In this document: piece after piece, positions 1 to 6,687 of the stretch
Numbering within the stretch: position 1 is the stretch's first letter
Layout: each line of letters starts with the position of its first letter
From: Thermoprotei archaeon
GTDB taxonomy: Archaea; Thermoproteota; Thermoprotei_A; Sulfolobales; NBVN01
Assembly: GCA_003661745.1 (NCBI GenBank)
Contig: QMWS01000029.1
Span: forward strand, 1 to 7,700
DNA length: 7,700 nucleotides
Reading direction: 5' to 3'
Notes under the pieces: model-generated
The model's database searches: none
What the model was told of the DNA's origin: nothing
What the model saw: the letters and a program-made list of their open reading frames with translations, nothing else
Program-made: the position numbers and the translations under genes

Positions 1-855
1 CACCTCATTCCTGGAGATCCCGTAAGGTATATTCTAGGTGAGTTCGCTACTGAAGAACAGTATCAGAAGCTTAAGCATCAGTTAGGACTGGATAAACCCA
101 TACATGTGCAGTTCATTAACTGGCTCACAAACATAATATTGAAAGGAGACTTCGGTAGGTCACTAGTGAAGAATGTCCCTGTTAGTCGGTTAATAGGTGA
201 AAGAATAGTCTATACGCTTCAGCTCACAGGAACTGCATGGCTCATAGCGTTCGCTTTAGGCATACCGCTAGGGATTGCTGCGGCATTATATAAGCAGACA
301 GCTGTGGACTATACGGTCATTGGTCTCGCGGCTTTCCTAATGTCAATGCCTTACTTCTGGCTAGGCCTAGTGCTAATGCTAATATTCGGCGTTACACTCA
401 AGATTCTCCCCATTTCAGGGATAGGTGATTGGAGGAACTTAATCCTGCCTTCACTAACCCTAGGACTTCCTCAGGTAGCTGTTATAGCTAGGCTTATGAG
501 GGCCAACATGCTTGATGTGCTGGATAAGGATTACATAATGACCGCTAAGGCTAAGGGACTACCGAACAGCCTTATAGTATTCAAGCACGCGCTAAGGAAT
601 GCACTCATACCTATTGTTACGTATATGTTCCTTCAGATCCCGTGGCTATTCGGTGGAGCTGTAGTTACGGAGACTATCTTCGCTTGGCCAGGGATGGGTA
701 GGTTACTAGTAATATCGATTCTGCAGAGGGACTACCCAACGGTTCAAGCATTAGTCTTCCTGATAGGTACATTAACAGTAATAGCTAACTTCGCTGCAGA
801 CTTAGTGTACGCCCTCATAGATCCTAGAGTTAGAGTGACGGGTGAGGGAGCATGA
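1..855 (+). CDS. dppB: DppB/OppB-type ABC transporter permease, 5' end outside the window
   Basis: One of two membrane subunits of a peptide/nickel/oligosaccharide-type ABC importer. The reading frame is open from base 1 and begins with HLIPGDPV, which matches the segment just after the first membrane helix of E. coli DppB, so only about 25-50 residues are missing; the GTG at 106 is internal, not the start. Family marks in order are LGLDKPIHVQF, GDFGRS, the LPISG segment, the cytoplasmic EAA loop (bases about 529-606, YIMTAKAKGL then HALRNALIP) that docks on the ATPase, ETIFAWPGMGR, RDYPTVQ and a C-terminal DPRVRV. Several hydrophobic helices lie between these. The stop overlaps the next start by ATGA (852-855), so the two permeases are translationally coupled. 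Substrate cannot be read from this subunit: archaeal members of the family carry peptides or sugars. Confidence 0.95.
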   Translation, partial: HLIPGDPVRYILGEFATEEQYQKLKHQLGLDKPIHVQFINWLTNIILKGDFGRSLVKNVPVSRLIGERIVYTLQLTGTAWLIAFALGIPLGIAAALYKQTAVDYTVIGLAAFLMSMPYFWLGLVLMLIFGVTLKILPISGIGDWRNLILPSLTLGLPQVAVIARLMRANMLDVLDKDYIMTAKAKGLPNSLIVFKHALRNALIPIVTYMFLQIPWLFGGAVVTETIFAWPGMGRLLVISILQRDYPTVQALVFLIGTLTVIANFAADLVYALIDPRVRVTGEGA

Positions 856-1721
856 CAGAGAAGAAGCGTAAAGCTGTCGGAGTTAGTATGTGGAAATTAA
901 CGTGGAGGAGATTCAGGAAGAATAAGCTAGGTATGGCCGGGCTTGTAATGTTATGTATTATTGTCATGGTAGCCGTACTCGCACCTGTAATAGCGCCCTA
1001 TTCTCCTATAGAGCAACACCTTGAGGATAGATTACAGCCACCATCACCTAAATACCTTTTTGGTACAGACGAACTCGGTAGAGATATCTTCTCTAGGGTG
1101 CTTTACGGCTCTAGGATAGCGCTTAGTGTTGGTGTCTTAGTGGCCCTAATATCAGCAGCTATAGGCGTTACTCTAGGCCTAGTCTCAGGCTATTACGGCG
1201 GAATAGTTGATGAGGTAATAATGAGGATCGTGGATATCGTGTGGTCCTTCCCTTCACTAATCCTAGCTCTTGCCATAGTCTCCGTATTAGGGCCTGGACT
1301 AATCAATGCCATGATAGCTATAGCACTCACTATGTGGGCTAGCTACGCGAGGATAGTAAGGGGTGAGACCCTCTCCGTGAGGGAGGAACCCTACATTGAG
1401 GCAGCCAGAGCTATAGGTGAGAGTGATATCAGAATTCTTTTCTCATACATTCTACCCAATGTTATGTCGTCAATCCTAGTACTGATAACATACAATATTC
1501 CCTCAGCAATAATCATTGCTTCATCACTAAGCTTCCTTGGACTGGGGGCTCAACCACCAACGCCTGACTGGGGTCTCATGCTATCAACAGCTAGAACGTA
1601 CCTGACCATAGCGCCTTGGTACTCCATATTTCCGGGTATTGCTATAATGTTTACTGTACTCGCCTTTAACTTCATAGGTGACGGTCTAAGAGATGCAATA
1701 CAGCCTGAGAGGGTGGGCTGA
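852..1721 (+). CDS. dppC: DppC/OppC-type ABC transporter permease
   Basis: Second membrane subunit of the importer, expected to pair with the DppB-type protein; 289 residues is normal for the family. The N-terminus is basic and cytoplasmic, followed by helix 1 (about 27-49) of the OppC N-terminal domain. Next comes the conserved FGTDELGRDIFSRVLYGSR segment (70-88), then membrane helices at about 89-112, 127-147, 205-228 and 256-276. The EAA coupling loop is at about 180-202 (EAARAIGESD, then YILPNV). SFLGLGAQPPTPDWG (227-241) and the C-terminal GDGLRDAIQPE are also family signatures. The ATG lies in an ATGA overlap with the previous stop, preceded by GGTGAGGGAGC as ribosome binding site. The next gene starts one base after the stop. 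Confidence 0.96.
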   Translation: MTEKKRKAVGVSMWKLTWRRFRKNKLGMAGLVMLCIIVMVAVLAPVIAPYSPIEQHLEDRLQPPSPKYLFGTDELGRDIFSRVLYGSRIALSVGVLVALISAAIGVTLGLVSGYYGGIVDEVIMRIVDIVWSFPSLILALAIVSVLGPGLINAMIAIALTMWASYARIVRGETLSVREEPYIEAARAIGESDIRILFSYILPNVMSSILVLITYNIPSAIIIASSLSFLGLGAQPPTPDWGLMLSTARTYLTIAPWYSIFPGIAIMFTVLAFNFIGDGLRDAIQPERVG

Positions 1722-1722
1722 G

Positions 1723-2694
1723 ATGAATAATGAGATACTCCTTAAGATCGAAGACCTTTACGTCAACTTCAGAACAGATGAAGGTATAGCAAAGGTAATT
1801 GATGGGATTTCACTCAGCATCAGGTATGGTGAAGTACTTGCACTCATGGGTGAGACAGGTTGCGGTAAATCAACTGTAGCTAAGTCCATCCTCAGATTAC
1901 TACCCAAGAATGCTGAGGTCAGGGGTAAGATTCTATTTAAGGGGACTAATCTACTTGACCTACCAGAGTCTGAGCTTAGGAAGATCAGAGGTAAGGAGAT
2001 AGGCATGATTTTCCAGGAGCCTCTAACAGCATTAAACCCAGTATTCACTATAGGTAACCAAATGAGTGAAATGTTCAAGATACATAAGTTAAGGATTAAG
2101 AGGACTATACAGGAAGAAGTTATTGAACTATTAAAGAACGTTAGGATACCTGACCCGCAGAGAAGGTACTACTCCTACCCCTTTGAGTTGAGCGGCGGCA
2201 TGAGGCAAAGGGTAATGATTGCTATGATGCTTGCCGGTAGACCCTCACTACTCATAGCTGATGAGCCAACAAGTGCTCTTGACGTAACTATTCAGGCACA
2301 GATACTTAAGTTACTCATGGACCTAAGGAACAAGTACAATATGTCGATACTTATCATAACTCACGATCCAGGAGTAGTTGCTGAAATGGCTGATAGAGTA
2401 GCAATAATGTATGCTGGGCAGATTGCTGAAGTAGGTCCTGTCAGGGATATCTTCCTGAACCCTCAGCACCCATACACTAGGGGTCTCTTAAGGGCCCTAC
2501 CGCTAGGACATAAAGAGGAGAGAGAATTAGAGAATATTCCAGGAAGGGTCCCAAACCTCATTAATCCCCCACCGGGATGTAGATTCCACCCGAGATGTCC
2601 TTACGCAATGGAGAGATGCAGGAAGGTGAAACCTAAACCTGTTGTAATTTCTGATGAGCACTACGTCTTCTGCCACTTACTTGGGGGTGAGTGA
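1723..2694 (+). CDS. dppD: DppD/OppD-type ABC transporter ATPase
   Basis: Cytoplasmic ATPase subunit, expected to form a heterodimer with the DppF-type protein encoded next. Motifs on 323 residues: Walker A GETGCGKST (43-51), Q-loop Gln98, signature LSGGM (156-160), Walker B LLIADE (176-181), H-loop His214. The C-terminal oligopeptide-transporter extension carries NPPPGCRFHPRCPYAMERC and a later Cys, giving C286, C292, C299 and C317. This four-Cys pattern binds a [4Fe-4S] cluster in bacterial DppD. I choose ATG 1723 over the in-frame ATG 1693: 1723 lies one base after the dppC stop and has GAGAGGGTGGG upstream, whereas 1693 would overlap dppC by 29 bases and add ten residues (MQYSLRGWAE) ahead of the domain. 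Confidence 0.95.
   Translation: MNNEILLKIEDLYVNFRTDEGIAKVIDGISLSIRYGEVLALMGETGCGKSTVAKSILRLLPKNAEVRGKILFKGTNLLDLPESELRKIRGKEIGMIFQEPLTALNPVFTIGNQMSEMFKIHKLRIKRTIQEEVIELLKNVRIPDPQRRYYSYPFELSGGMRQRVMIAMMLAGRPSLLIADEPTSALDVTIQAQILKLLMDLRNKYNMSILIITHDPGVVAEMADRVAIMYAGQIAEVGPVRDIFLNPQHPYTRGLLRALPLGHKEERELENIPGRVPNLINPPPGCRFHPRCPYAMERCRKVKPKPVVISDEHYVFCHLLGGE
2683..2690 (+). promoter_or_regulatory. Shine-Dalgarno sequence that decides the dppF start
   Basis: GGGGGTGA closely resembles the archaeal consensus GGAGGTGA. It abuts the GTG at 2691 with no spacer, which is unworkable, but sits six bases ahead of the in-frame TTG at 2697, an ideal distance. It lies inside the last codons of dppD. Confidence 0.7.
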
Positions 2695-2696
2695 TT

Positions 2697-3755
2697 TTGG
2701 TTAGGGATGACTTAATAATTGTTAAGGACTTAAAGAAATACTTCCCGATTAGAGCCGGGTTGTTTGGGACTAAGGGTGTTTTTGTTCGTGCGGTTGACGG
2801 CGTATCCTTAACAATAAAGAGAGGAGAGACCTTCGGTCTAGCTGGTGAGAGTGGTTGTGGTAAGAGCACTTTTGCTAGGTTACTCCTAAGGTTGATAGAG
2901 CCTACTGCAGGGAAGGTATTATTCGATGGAATAGACCTATTTTCATTAAGTAAGAAAGAATTAAGGAAGCTTAGGAGGCGAATGGGAATAGTATTTCAGG
3001 ATCCTAAATCGTCACTTAATCCAAGAATGACTATATATAACATCCTGAAGAGACCTCTAGAGATACATGGGATTGGTAGTAGTAAGGAAGAGAGGTTGAA
3101 CATGATTATAGAAATCCTAGAGAAGGTCGGTCTAGGAGAGGAGCACCTAAATAGGTACCCACATGAACTTAGTGGAGGTCAGCAACAGAGGGTCAGTATT
3201 GCTAGAGCTATAATAACTAAGCCTGACTTCGTAGTCCTCGACGAACCGACCTCAGCTCTAGACATCTCAGTTCAGGCACAGATACTTAACCTTCTCGTTA
3301 AGCTACAGAGAGAATTCAAACTGACTTACCTCTTCATAACTCATAACCTGATGGTTCTACAGTACATTAGTGATAGAGTGGGGATTATGTATCTAGGTAA
3401 AGTTGTTGAAATTATGAATACTAGGGATGAGCTGAACTTAGGTAAGGTATACCATCCATACACAGCATTCCTAATGCTTTCAATACCAGCAGTAGATATT
3501 AGGGAGAGGAGGAGGGACAAGATCATAGTACCTGGTGAAGTTCCGAGCTCCATTAATCCACCCACAGGCTGTAGATTCCATCCTAGGTGTCCATTCGCTA
3601 AGGAAGAATGTAAGAGTAAGGAGCCACCATTACTAGAGATCAGGAGAGGGCACTACGTAGCCTGCCACTTCCCCTCAATTACGGAGGAGAAACTCACTCC
3701 TTATGTTGAGGAGAGAATGGAGAGTATTAGGAGGTTATTGAGGGGTGGGTCATGA
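2697..3755 (+). CDS. dppF: DppF/OppF-type ABC transporter ATPase
   Basis: Second cytoplasmic ATPase of the importer. With a TTG start at 2697 the protein is 352 residues. Walker A is GESGCGKST (50-58), the Q-loop Gln is 101, the signature LSGGQ is 158-162, Walker B VVLDE is 179-183 and the H-loop His is 216. The C-terminal extension repeats the DppD layout, INPPTGCRFHPRCPF, with Cys at 292, 298, 305 and 323, so it may also hold an iron-sulfur cluster. Past the last Cys is an unusual charged tail of about 28 residues (PYVEERMESIRRLLRG). The start is set by the Shine-Dalgarno at 2683-2690; GTG 2691, overlapping the dppD stop as GTGA, is the alternative and adds two residues. The stop overlaps the following hydrolase gene by ATGA (3752-3755). 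Confidence 0.95.
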   Translation: MVRDDLIIVKDLKKYFPIRAGLFGTKGVFVRAVDGVSLTIKRGETFGLAGESGCGKSTFARLLLRLIEPTAGKVLFDGIDLFSLSKKELRKLRRRMGIVFQDPKSSLNPRMTIYNILKRPLEIHGIGSSKEERLNMIIEILEKVGLGEEHLNRYPHELSGGQQQRVSIARAIITKPDFVVLDEPTSALDISVQAQILNLLVKLQREFKLTYLFITHNLMVLQYISDRVGIMYLGKVVEIMNTRDELNLGKVYHPYTAFLMLSIPAVDIRERRRDKIIVPGEVPSSINPPTGCRFHPRCPFAKEECKSKEPPLLEIRRGHYVACHFPSITEEKLTPYVEERMESIRRLLRGGS

Positions 3756-4654
3756 GTTCGAAACTTATTGAGAGGTTAGAGAGTGAGTTAGTTAATCTAG
3801 TTAAGTCATTCCCTGCTAAGGTAGGTGTGGGCTTTAAGGATCTCAAGACTGGTGCGGAATACTACATAAATGGTAGGGAGAGGTTCCTAACTGCAAGTGT
3901 ATTCAAGGTCTTCGTCCTGATAGAGCTGTATAATCAGGTCGTTAAGGGTGAGTTAGACCTTAGAAGGAGGTATAGGATCTCAGAGAAGGTTAAGGTGCTT
4001 GGGTCAGGAATTCTTAAGGAACTAGATGAAGGACTTCAACCAACTCTGAGGGATCTCGCTAAGCTCATGATGATTCTAAGCGATAATATAGCTACAGACA
4101 TAATTATGGAGTTACTTGGTAAGGATAGGATTAATAGAACAGTGAGGGAAGTACTGGGCTTAAGGGAGACTAGGGTCTACTTAACTACTGGAGAGATATT
4201 GCTAGACATGGCGGGAGCTAATGACTGGGAGACTGCTAGGAGGAACTTTGAGGAAATGAGGATTAATAAGGGTGGTAAGTGGGAGACAGATCTCGAGTAT
4301 AACAACGTAACAACACCTGAGGAAATGGTTAGGACTCTAGAGCTCCTCTACAGAGGTGAAGTACTTACACCTGAAGCATGTCGTGAGATACTTGAAATTA
4401 TGAAGGCTTGCCAGACAGGTGAAGCGAGGATTAAGCGGTACCTACCATATAATGTTAAGGTAGCTCATAAAACAGGGACGATGCCTGGTGTAGTTAATGA
4501 TGCTGGAATAGTGTTTACGGAAAAGGGAGACTACGTTCTCGTGGTATTTATTAACGGTCTTAACTATGAGAAACTCCAGTACGTCCCTCTAGGAGAGGAG
4601 CTCATAGCTCAAATATCTAAGAAAGTATATGACGTGTACACGAAACTGACCTAA
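3752..4654 (+). CDS. Cytoplasmic serine hydrolase of class A beta-lactamase fold
   Basis: A 300-residue protein of the Beta-lactamase2/class A family. The N-terminal strand VGVGFKDLKTG leads to the nucleophile motif S49-V-F-K52 in TASVFK, the second motif S110-D111-N112 (SDN) and the third K240-T241-G242 (HKTGT). Ser-to-SDN spacing (61) matches TEM (60). Glu148 in EILLD resembles the class A ExxLN general base, with Asp for Asn. The stretch from there to NNVTTPEEM is about 24 residues longer than in TEM (roughly 153-183). There is no signal peptide or membrane helix, so it should act in the cytosol, unlike bacterial lactamases. Its ATG overlaps the dppF stop (ATGA), with GGGGTG upstream, so it is the last gene of the transporter operon. 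Archaea lack murein, so a role as an amidase or peptidase on imported peptides is inferred; true lactamase activity is possible but not shown. Confidence 0.88.
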   Translation: MSSKLIERLESELVNLVKSFPAKVGVGFKDLKTGAEYYINGRERFLTASVFKVFVLIELYNQVVKGELDLRRRYRISEKVKVLGSGILKELDEGLQPTLRDLAKLMMILSDNIATDIIMELLGKDRINRTVREVLGLRETRVYLTTGEILLDMAGANDWETARRNFEEMRINKGGKWETDLEYNNVTTPEEMVRTLELLYRGEVLTPEACREILEIMKACQTGEARIKRYLPYNVKVAHKTGTMPGVVNDAGIVFTEKGDYVLVVFINGLNYEKLQYVPLGEELIAQISKKVYDVYTKLT

Positions 4655-4740
4655 CATTAACTTGAAAATCTTTAATCATCCACAAGCACGTATCAGGGTT
4701 TCTAAATGGGGTGAAGAGTGCTTTAGGGGAAACATGTCCT

Positions 4741-4756
4741 TGATGAGCGTTCATCA
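4741..4756. repeat. Small inverted repeat in the convergent intergenic gap
   Basis: TGATGA-GCGT-TCATCA gives a perfect six-pair stem with a four-base loop. It lies 86 bases past the hydrolase stop and 17 bases past the stop of the convergent permease, so it could affect the 3' end of either transcript. No clear oligo-T run follows on either strand, so I do not call it a terminator. The rest of the 119-base gap (4655-4773) shows no ORF or RNA gene. Confidence 0.35.
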
Positions 4757-4773
4757 TTAATAATAGTGTCGCT

Positions 4774-5523
4774 TTACTGTATGATACCCCATCTCTTTAA
4801 TAGTGTGTTTTCGAGTAATGTGATGGCTTGTTGGAATGCGTAGGTTAGTATACCTATTATTATGAGTAGTGCTATTACTTCATCTACTCTTAGCGTGGAG
4901 TAAGCATACATCATTAATGCTCCGAGGCCATTACTTAATGCTATGTACTCTGTCACGAACCCTAACCTCCAGCTATGACCTGCTTCATACCTAAGTATTG
5001 TTGCTAGGTGAGATATGGAGAGAGGAAGTATTATGTGTAGTACAATATATGTGTTTGATGCTCCATCAATCATAGCTGCCGCTATTAATTCGCGGTTAAT
5101 GAATTTATGTGAACTCATGAATGCGTAAATTATTGGGAATGCCGTACATATTATGATTGCTGTTACGGGTAGCCAATCATTCAGTCCCACCCAGATCATG
5201 AGTAATGGTACGAATGCGAAACTAGGTGTTACAATAATGAAAGCAACGATCGGGTAGATCAGGTTCTGAAGTAGTCTACTCAGCAGTACTAGGATACCCA
5301 GTACTATACCCAGTAGTACCCCTACCACGTAGCCAATAGTTACTCTTATAACTGTGTACAGCATGTTCTCTAAGAGATTCATCCTCCTGAAGAGCTCTAT
5401 CAAAGCATAAACTACCGTGTGTGGGTATGGGAACAAGTATTTTGGAGTGAAAGATGCTAGTAAATACCAAACAGCAATAAGTAAGATAGGGGATAAGAGA
5501 GTGTAGAGAAGCCTCCTATTCAT
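4774..5523 (-). CDS. SsuC/TauC-type ABC transporter permease
   Basis: Membrane subunit of a nitrate/sulfonate/taurine/pyrimidine-precursor-type importer (BPD_transp_1 family), 249 residues, normal length. Helices are seen at about 8-24, 62-82, 89-112, 117-136, 158-176 and 213-235. The EAA coupling loop at about 147-168 reads AAAMIDGASNTYIVLHIILP, close to the family form with GAS and a following LP. Later comes GHSWRLGFVTEY (182-193) and NGLGALMMYA, the usual end of the domain. The ATG overlaps the stop of the upstream binding-protein gene by four bases (5520-5523), so the two are co-translated. No ATPase gene follows: the next gene is the convergent hydrolase. The substrate is not evident from sequence. 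Confidence 0.92.
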   Translation of the reverse strand: MNRRLLYTLLSPILLIAVWYLLASFTPKYLFPYPHTVVYALIELFRRMNLLENMLYTVIRVTIGYVVGVLLGIVLGILVLLSRLLQNLIYPIVAFIIVTPSFAFVPLLMIWVGLNDWLPVTAIIICTAFPIIYAFMSSHKFINRELIAAAMIDGASNTYIVLHIILPLSISHLATILRYEAGHSWRLGFVTEYIALSNGLGALMMYAYSTLRVDEVIALLIIIGILTYAFQQAITLLENTLLKRWGIIQ

Positions 5524-6485
5524 TGCTGAATTAACCCTAGATCCCTTAATATACTTAATTCAACGAATTCATCAACATCGATAACGTGATCTATCGCACC
5601 ATACCTATGTAGGAGATCCGCGTATTGCTGGATAGCTGTCCTATTTACCTTCACGCTATAGTCTAGATACTTCATGGATTCAGACATAATGTCAACACTT
5701 GATGCTAAATGCTTAGCCACAATTACTGCAGCCTTATCTGGGTTCTCCTTAATGAAGTTAATAGCTCTGTAGATAGCGTACACAAATTTCTTAACGATAT
5801 CTCTGTGATTGATCAAGAAATCCTTCCTCACGAAAATACCTGATCCAGGCATGCCCCTCCATAGCTCCTGACTCGTTACTACCCTGTAACCCCCTAGTCT
5901 CACAGCGAGTGTAGCGTAATGCTCAGGTAGGAAACTAGCCCTGACTTGGTGGTTAAGTAAGGCATTAACAGCTACGAATGGAGGCATCTTGACTAAGTCA
6001 AAGCTAACATTGTATTCATCCATAACCATGTGTGCTAATAACCAAACTGGAGAACCAGGACCAGAGACTGTTGCCTTAGCACCGCTTAACTCTTCTATAT
6101 CGCTTATGTTTTCATTAACGACCATAGAGTATCCATGGAGGTGCGTCATCGCGACTAGAACAACAGGTACACCACGAGAGTACATCACCATTACTGGGCC
6201 AACACAAGCTAGAGCTATATCGAAGTCCCCACGACTAAGCGCTACAGCTAATTCCAAGCCAGTACTGAAGGTCATATACTCAATATTCAACCCTAACTCC
6301 TCGAAGTAACCATTATCTAGTGCTACCCAGAAAGCTGCTGAATGGTCGTTCAGCTCAACACCAACAATAATTTCCTTCCCGCTCCTCATTACTGTATAGG
6401 CATGAATATAGTATAGCCCACTAGTAAGTACAGCAACTATAGCTAGTAACGCTAAGACCCTAAAACTTACCCTCACGTTAATCAC
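5520..6485 (-). CDS. Membrane-anchored NMT1/SsuA-type solute-binding protein
   Basis: Extracellular receptor for the downstream permease, 321 residues. An N-terminal hydrophobic segment (about 8-26) after a short basic start acts as signal or membrane anchor; no lipobox Cys is seen. The mature part has the fold marks of the nitrate/sulfonate/thiamine-precursor binding family: IIVGVELNDHSAAFWVALDNGYFEE (39-63), LNIEYMTFSTGLELAVALSRGDFDIAL (66-92, strand, TG loop, helix and GDFDIA), then the second lobe VSGPGSPVW (140-148) and FLPEHYATL (185-193). The C-terminal helices (226-320) are typical. It starts at GTG 6485, which has no Shine-Dalgarno. GTG 6476, four bases after GTGAT, would give 318 residues and is a good alternative. 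Ligand unknown; neighbouring genes offer only a weak metal-related hint. Confidence 0.9.
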   Translation of the reverse strand: MINVRVSFRVLALLAIVAVLTSGLYYIHAYTVMRSGKEIIVGVELNDHSAAFWVALDNGYFEELGLNIEYMTFSTGLELAVALSRGDFDIALACVGPVMVMYSRGVPVVLVAMTHLHGYSMVVNENISDIEELSGAKATVSGPGSPVWLLAHMVMDEYNVSFDLVKMPPFVAVNALLNHQVRASFLPEHYATLAVRLGGYRVVTSQELWRGMPGSGIFVRKDFLINHRDIVKKFVYAIYRAINFIKENPDKAAVIVAKHLASSVDIMSESMKYLDYSVKVNRTAIQQYADLLHRYGAIDHVIDVDEFVELSILRDLGLIQQ

Positions 6486-6488
6486 TCT

Positions 6489-6510
6489 GTTTAAACCATA
6501 GAGATATCTC
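6489..6510. promoter_or_regulatory. Two palindromes ahead of the binding-protein gene, possible operator
   Basis: GTTTAAAC (6489-6496) and GAGATATCTC (6501-6510) are perfect 8- and 10-base palindromes separated by four bases. They lie between the candidate TATA element and the GTG start of the minus-strand transporter operon, where an archaeal repressor would block polymerase. AT-rich palindromes of this size can arise by chance, so the call is tentative. Confidence 0.35.
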
Positions 6511-6533
6511 CTAAAAAGTCTTACGTTACTCCG

Positions 6534-6541
6534 TAAATAAA
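6534..6541 (-). promoter_or_regulatory. Candidate TATA box for the binding-protein/permease operon
   Basis: On the minus strand this reads TTTATTTA, preceded by AAACTAG. A start of transcription about 25 bases downstream would leave a leader of roughly 20-30 bases before GTG 6485. A weaker alternative is TTTTTAG at 6512-6518, which would give a nearly leaderless message. Confidence 0.4.
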
Positions 6542-6571
6542 CTAGTTTAACAAATCAATTAGAACATTTTA

Positions 6572-6589
6572 TTGCGCAAGGCATTAATG
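6572..6589. repeat. Adjacent palindromes TTGCGCAA and CATTAATG in the divergent promoter region
   Basis: TTGCGCAA (6572-6579) and CATTAATG (6582-6589) are perfect 8-base palindromes two bases apart, near the middle of the 202-base divergent gap (6486-6687). They lie upstream of both promoters, which would suit a shared regulator. They are short and could be chance. Confidence 0.25.
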
Positions 6590-6602
6590 AATAACTACGG
6601 GG

Positions 6603-6617
6603 ATTAAAGGGTTTAAT
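6603..6617. promoter_or_regulatory. Inverted repeat ATTAAA-GGG-TTTAAT upstream of the DUF364 gene
   Basis: Two perfect six-base arms flank a three-base spacer, ending 28 bases before the TATA box of the plus-strand gene. Size and position fit an activator or regulator site; nothing else in the sequence confirms binding. Confidence 0.35.
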
Positions 6618-6645
6618 GTGTGTAGTGGAGTCGGGTTTTACTTCC

Positions 6646-6654
6646 TATATATAA
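6646..6654 (+). promoter_or_regulatory. TATA box of the DUF364 gene
   Basis: TATATATAA is a strong archaeal TATA element, with ACTTCC just upstream where the TFB contact lies. Transcription would begin near 6672-6677, leaving a leader of about 12-16 bases that just includes the Shine-Dalgarno before the TTG start at 6688. Confidence 0.65.
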
Positions 6655-6676
6655 GTTACTTAATACCCTGACTATT

Positions 6677-6682
6677 GGGGGT
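6677..6682 (+). promoter_or_regulatory. Ribosome binding site for the TTG start of the DUF364 gene
   Basis: GGGGGT lies five bases ahead of TTG 6688. No ATG or GTG starts this frame nearby, so this site supports TTG as the true start. Confidence 0.55.
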
Positions 6683-6687
6683 TTATA

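Noticed and set aside
106..108. GTG at 106 as start of a short permease
   Set aside because: The frame is open to base 1 and the upstream codons encode the conserved IPGDPV and LGLDKP segments of DppB, so the gene begins outside the window.
1693..1722. Earlier in-frame ATG for dppD at 1693
   Set aside because: It would overlap dppC by 29 bases and add ten residues with no family match, whereas ATG 1723 has a good ribosome binding site and operon-like spacing.
1758..2078. Minus-strand ORF inside dppD, and similar antisense ORFs at 2633-2869, 3341-3565, 7158-7343 and a plus-strand one at 5989-6309
   Set aside because: They are shadows of strongly conserved genes on the other strand, have no ribosome binding site or recognisable protein pattern, and cover the coding frame motifs of the real genes.
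2291..3289. Exact 19-base repeat TTCAGGCACAGATACTTAA in dppD (2291-2309) and dppF (3271-3289)
   Set aside because: It encodes the same conserved segment after Walker B (QAQIL) in two paralogous ATPases, so shared ancestry and codon use explain it; flanking bases diverge and there is no sign of a mobile or recombination element.
4693..4757. Possible C/D box guide RNA on the minus strand (ATGATGA at 4757-4751 and CTGA at 4696-4693)
   Set aside because: The boxes are 54 bases apart, long for an archaeal C/D RNA, no internal D' or C' box is visible between them, and no terminal stem is evident. TGATGA is also one arm of the local hairpin.
5276..5470. Minus-strand ORF of 64 codons within the permease gene in another frame
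   Set aside because: It overlaps the membrane helices of the well-supported permease, has no separate start signal and resembles no family.
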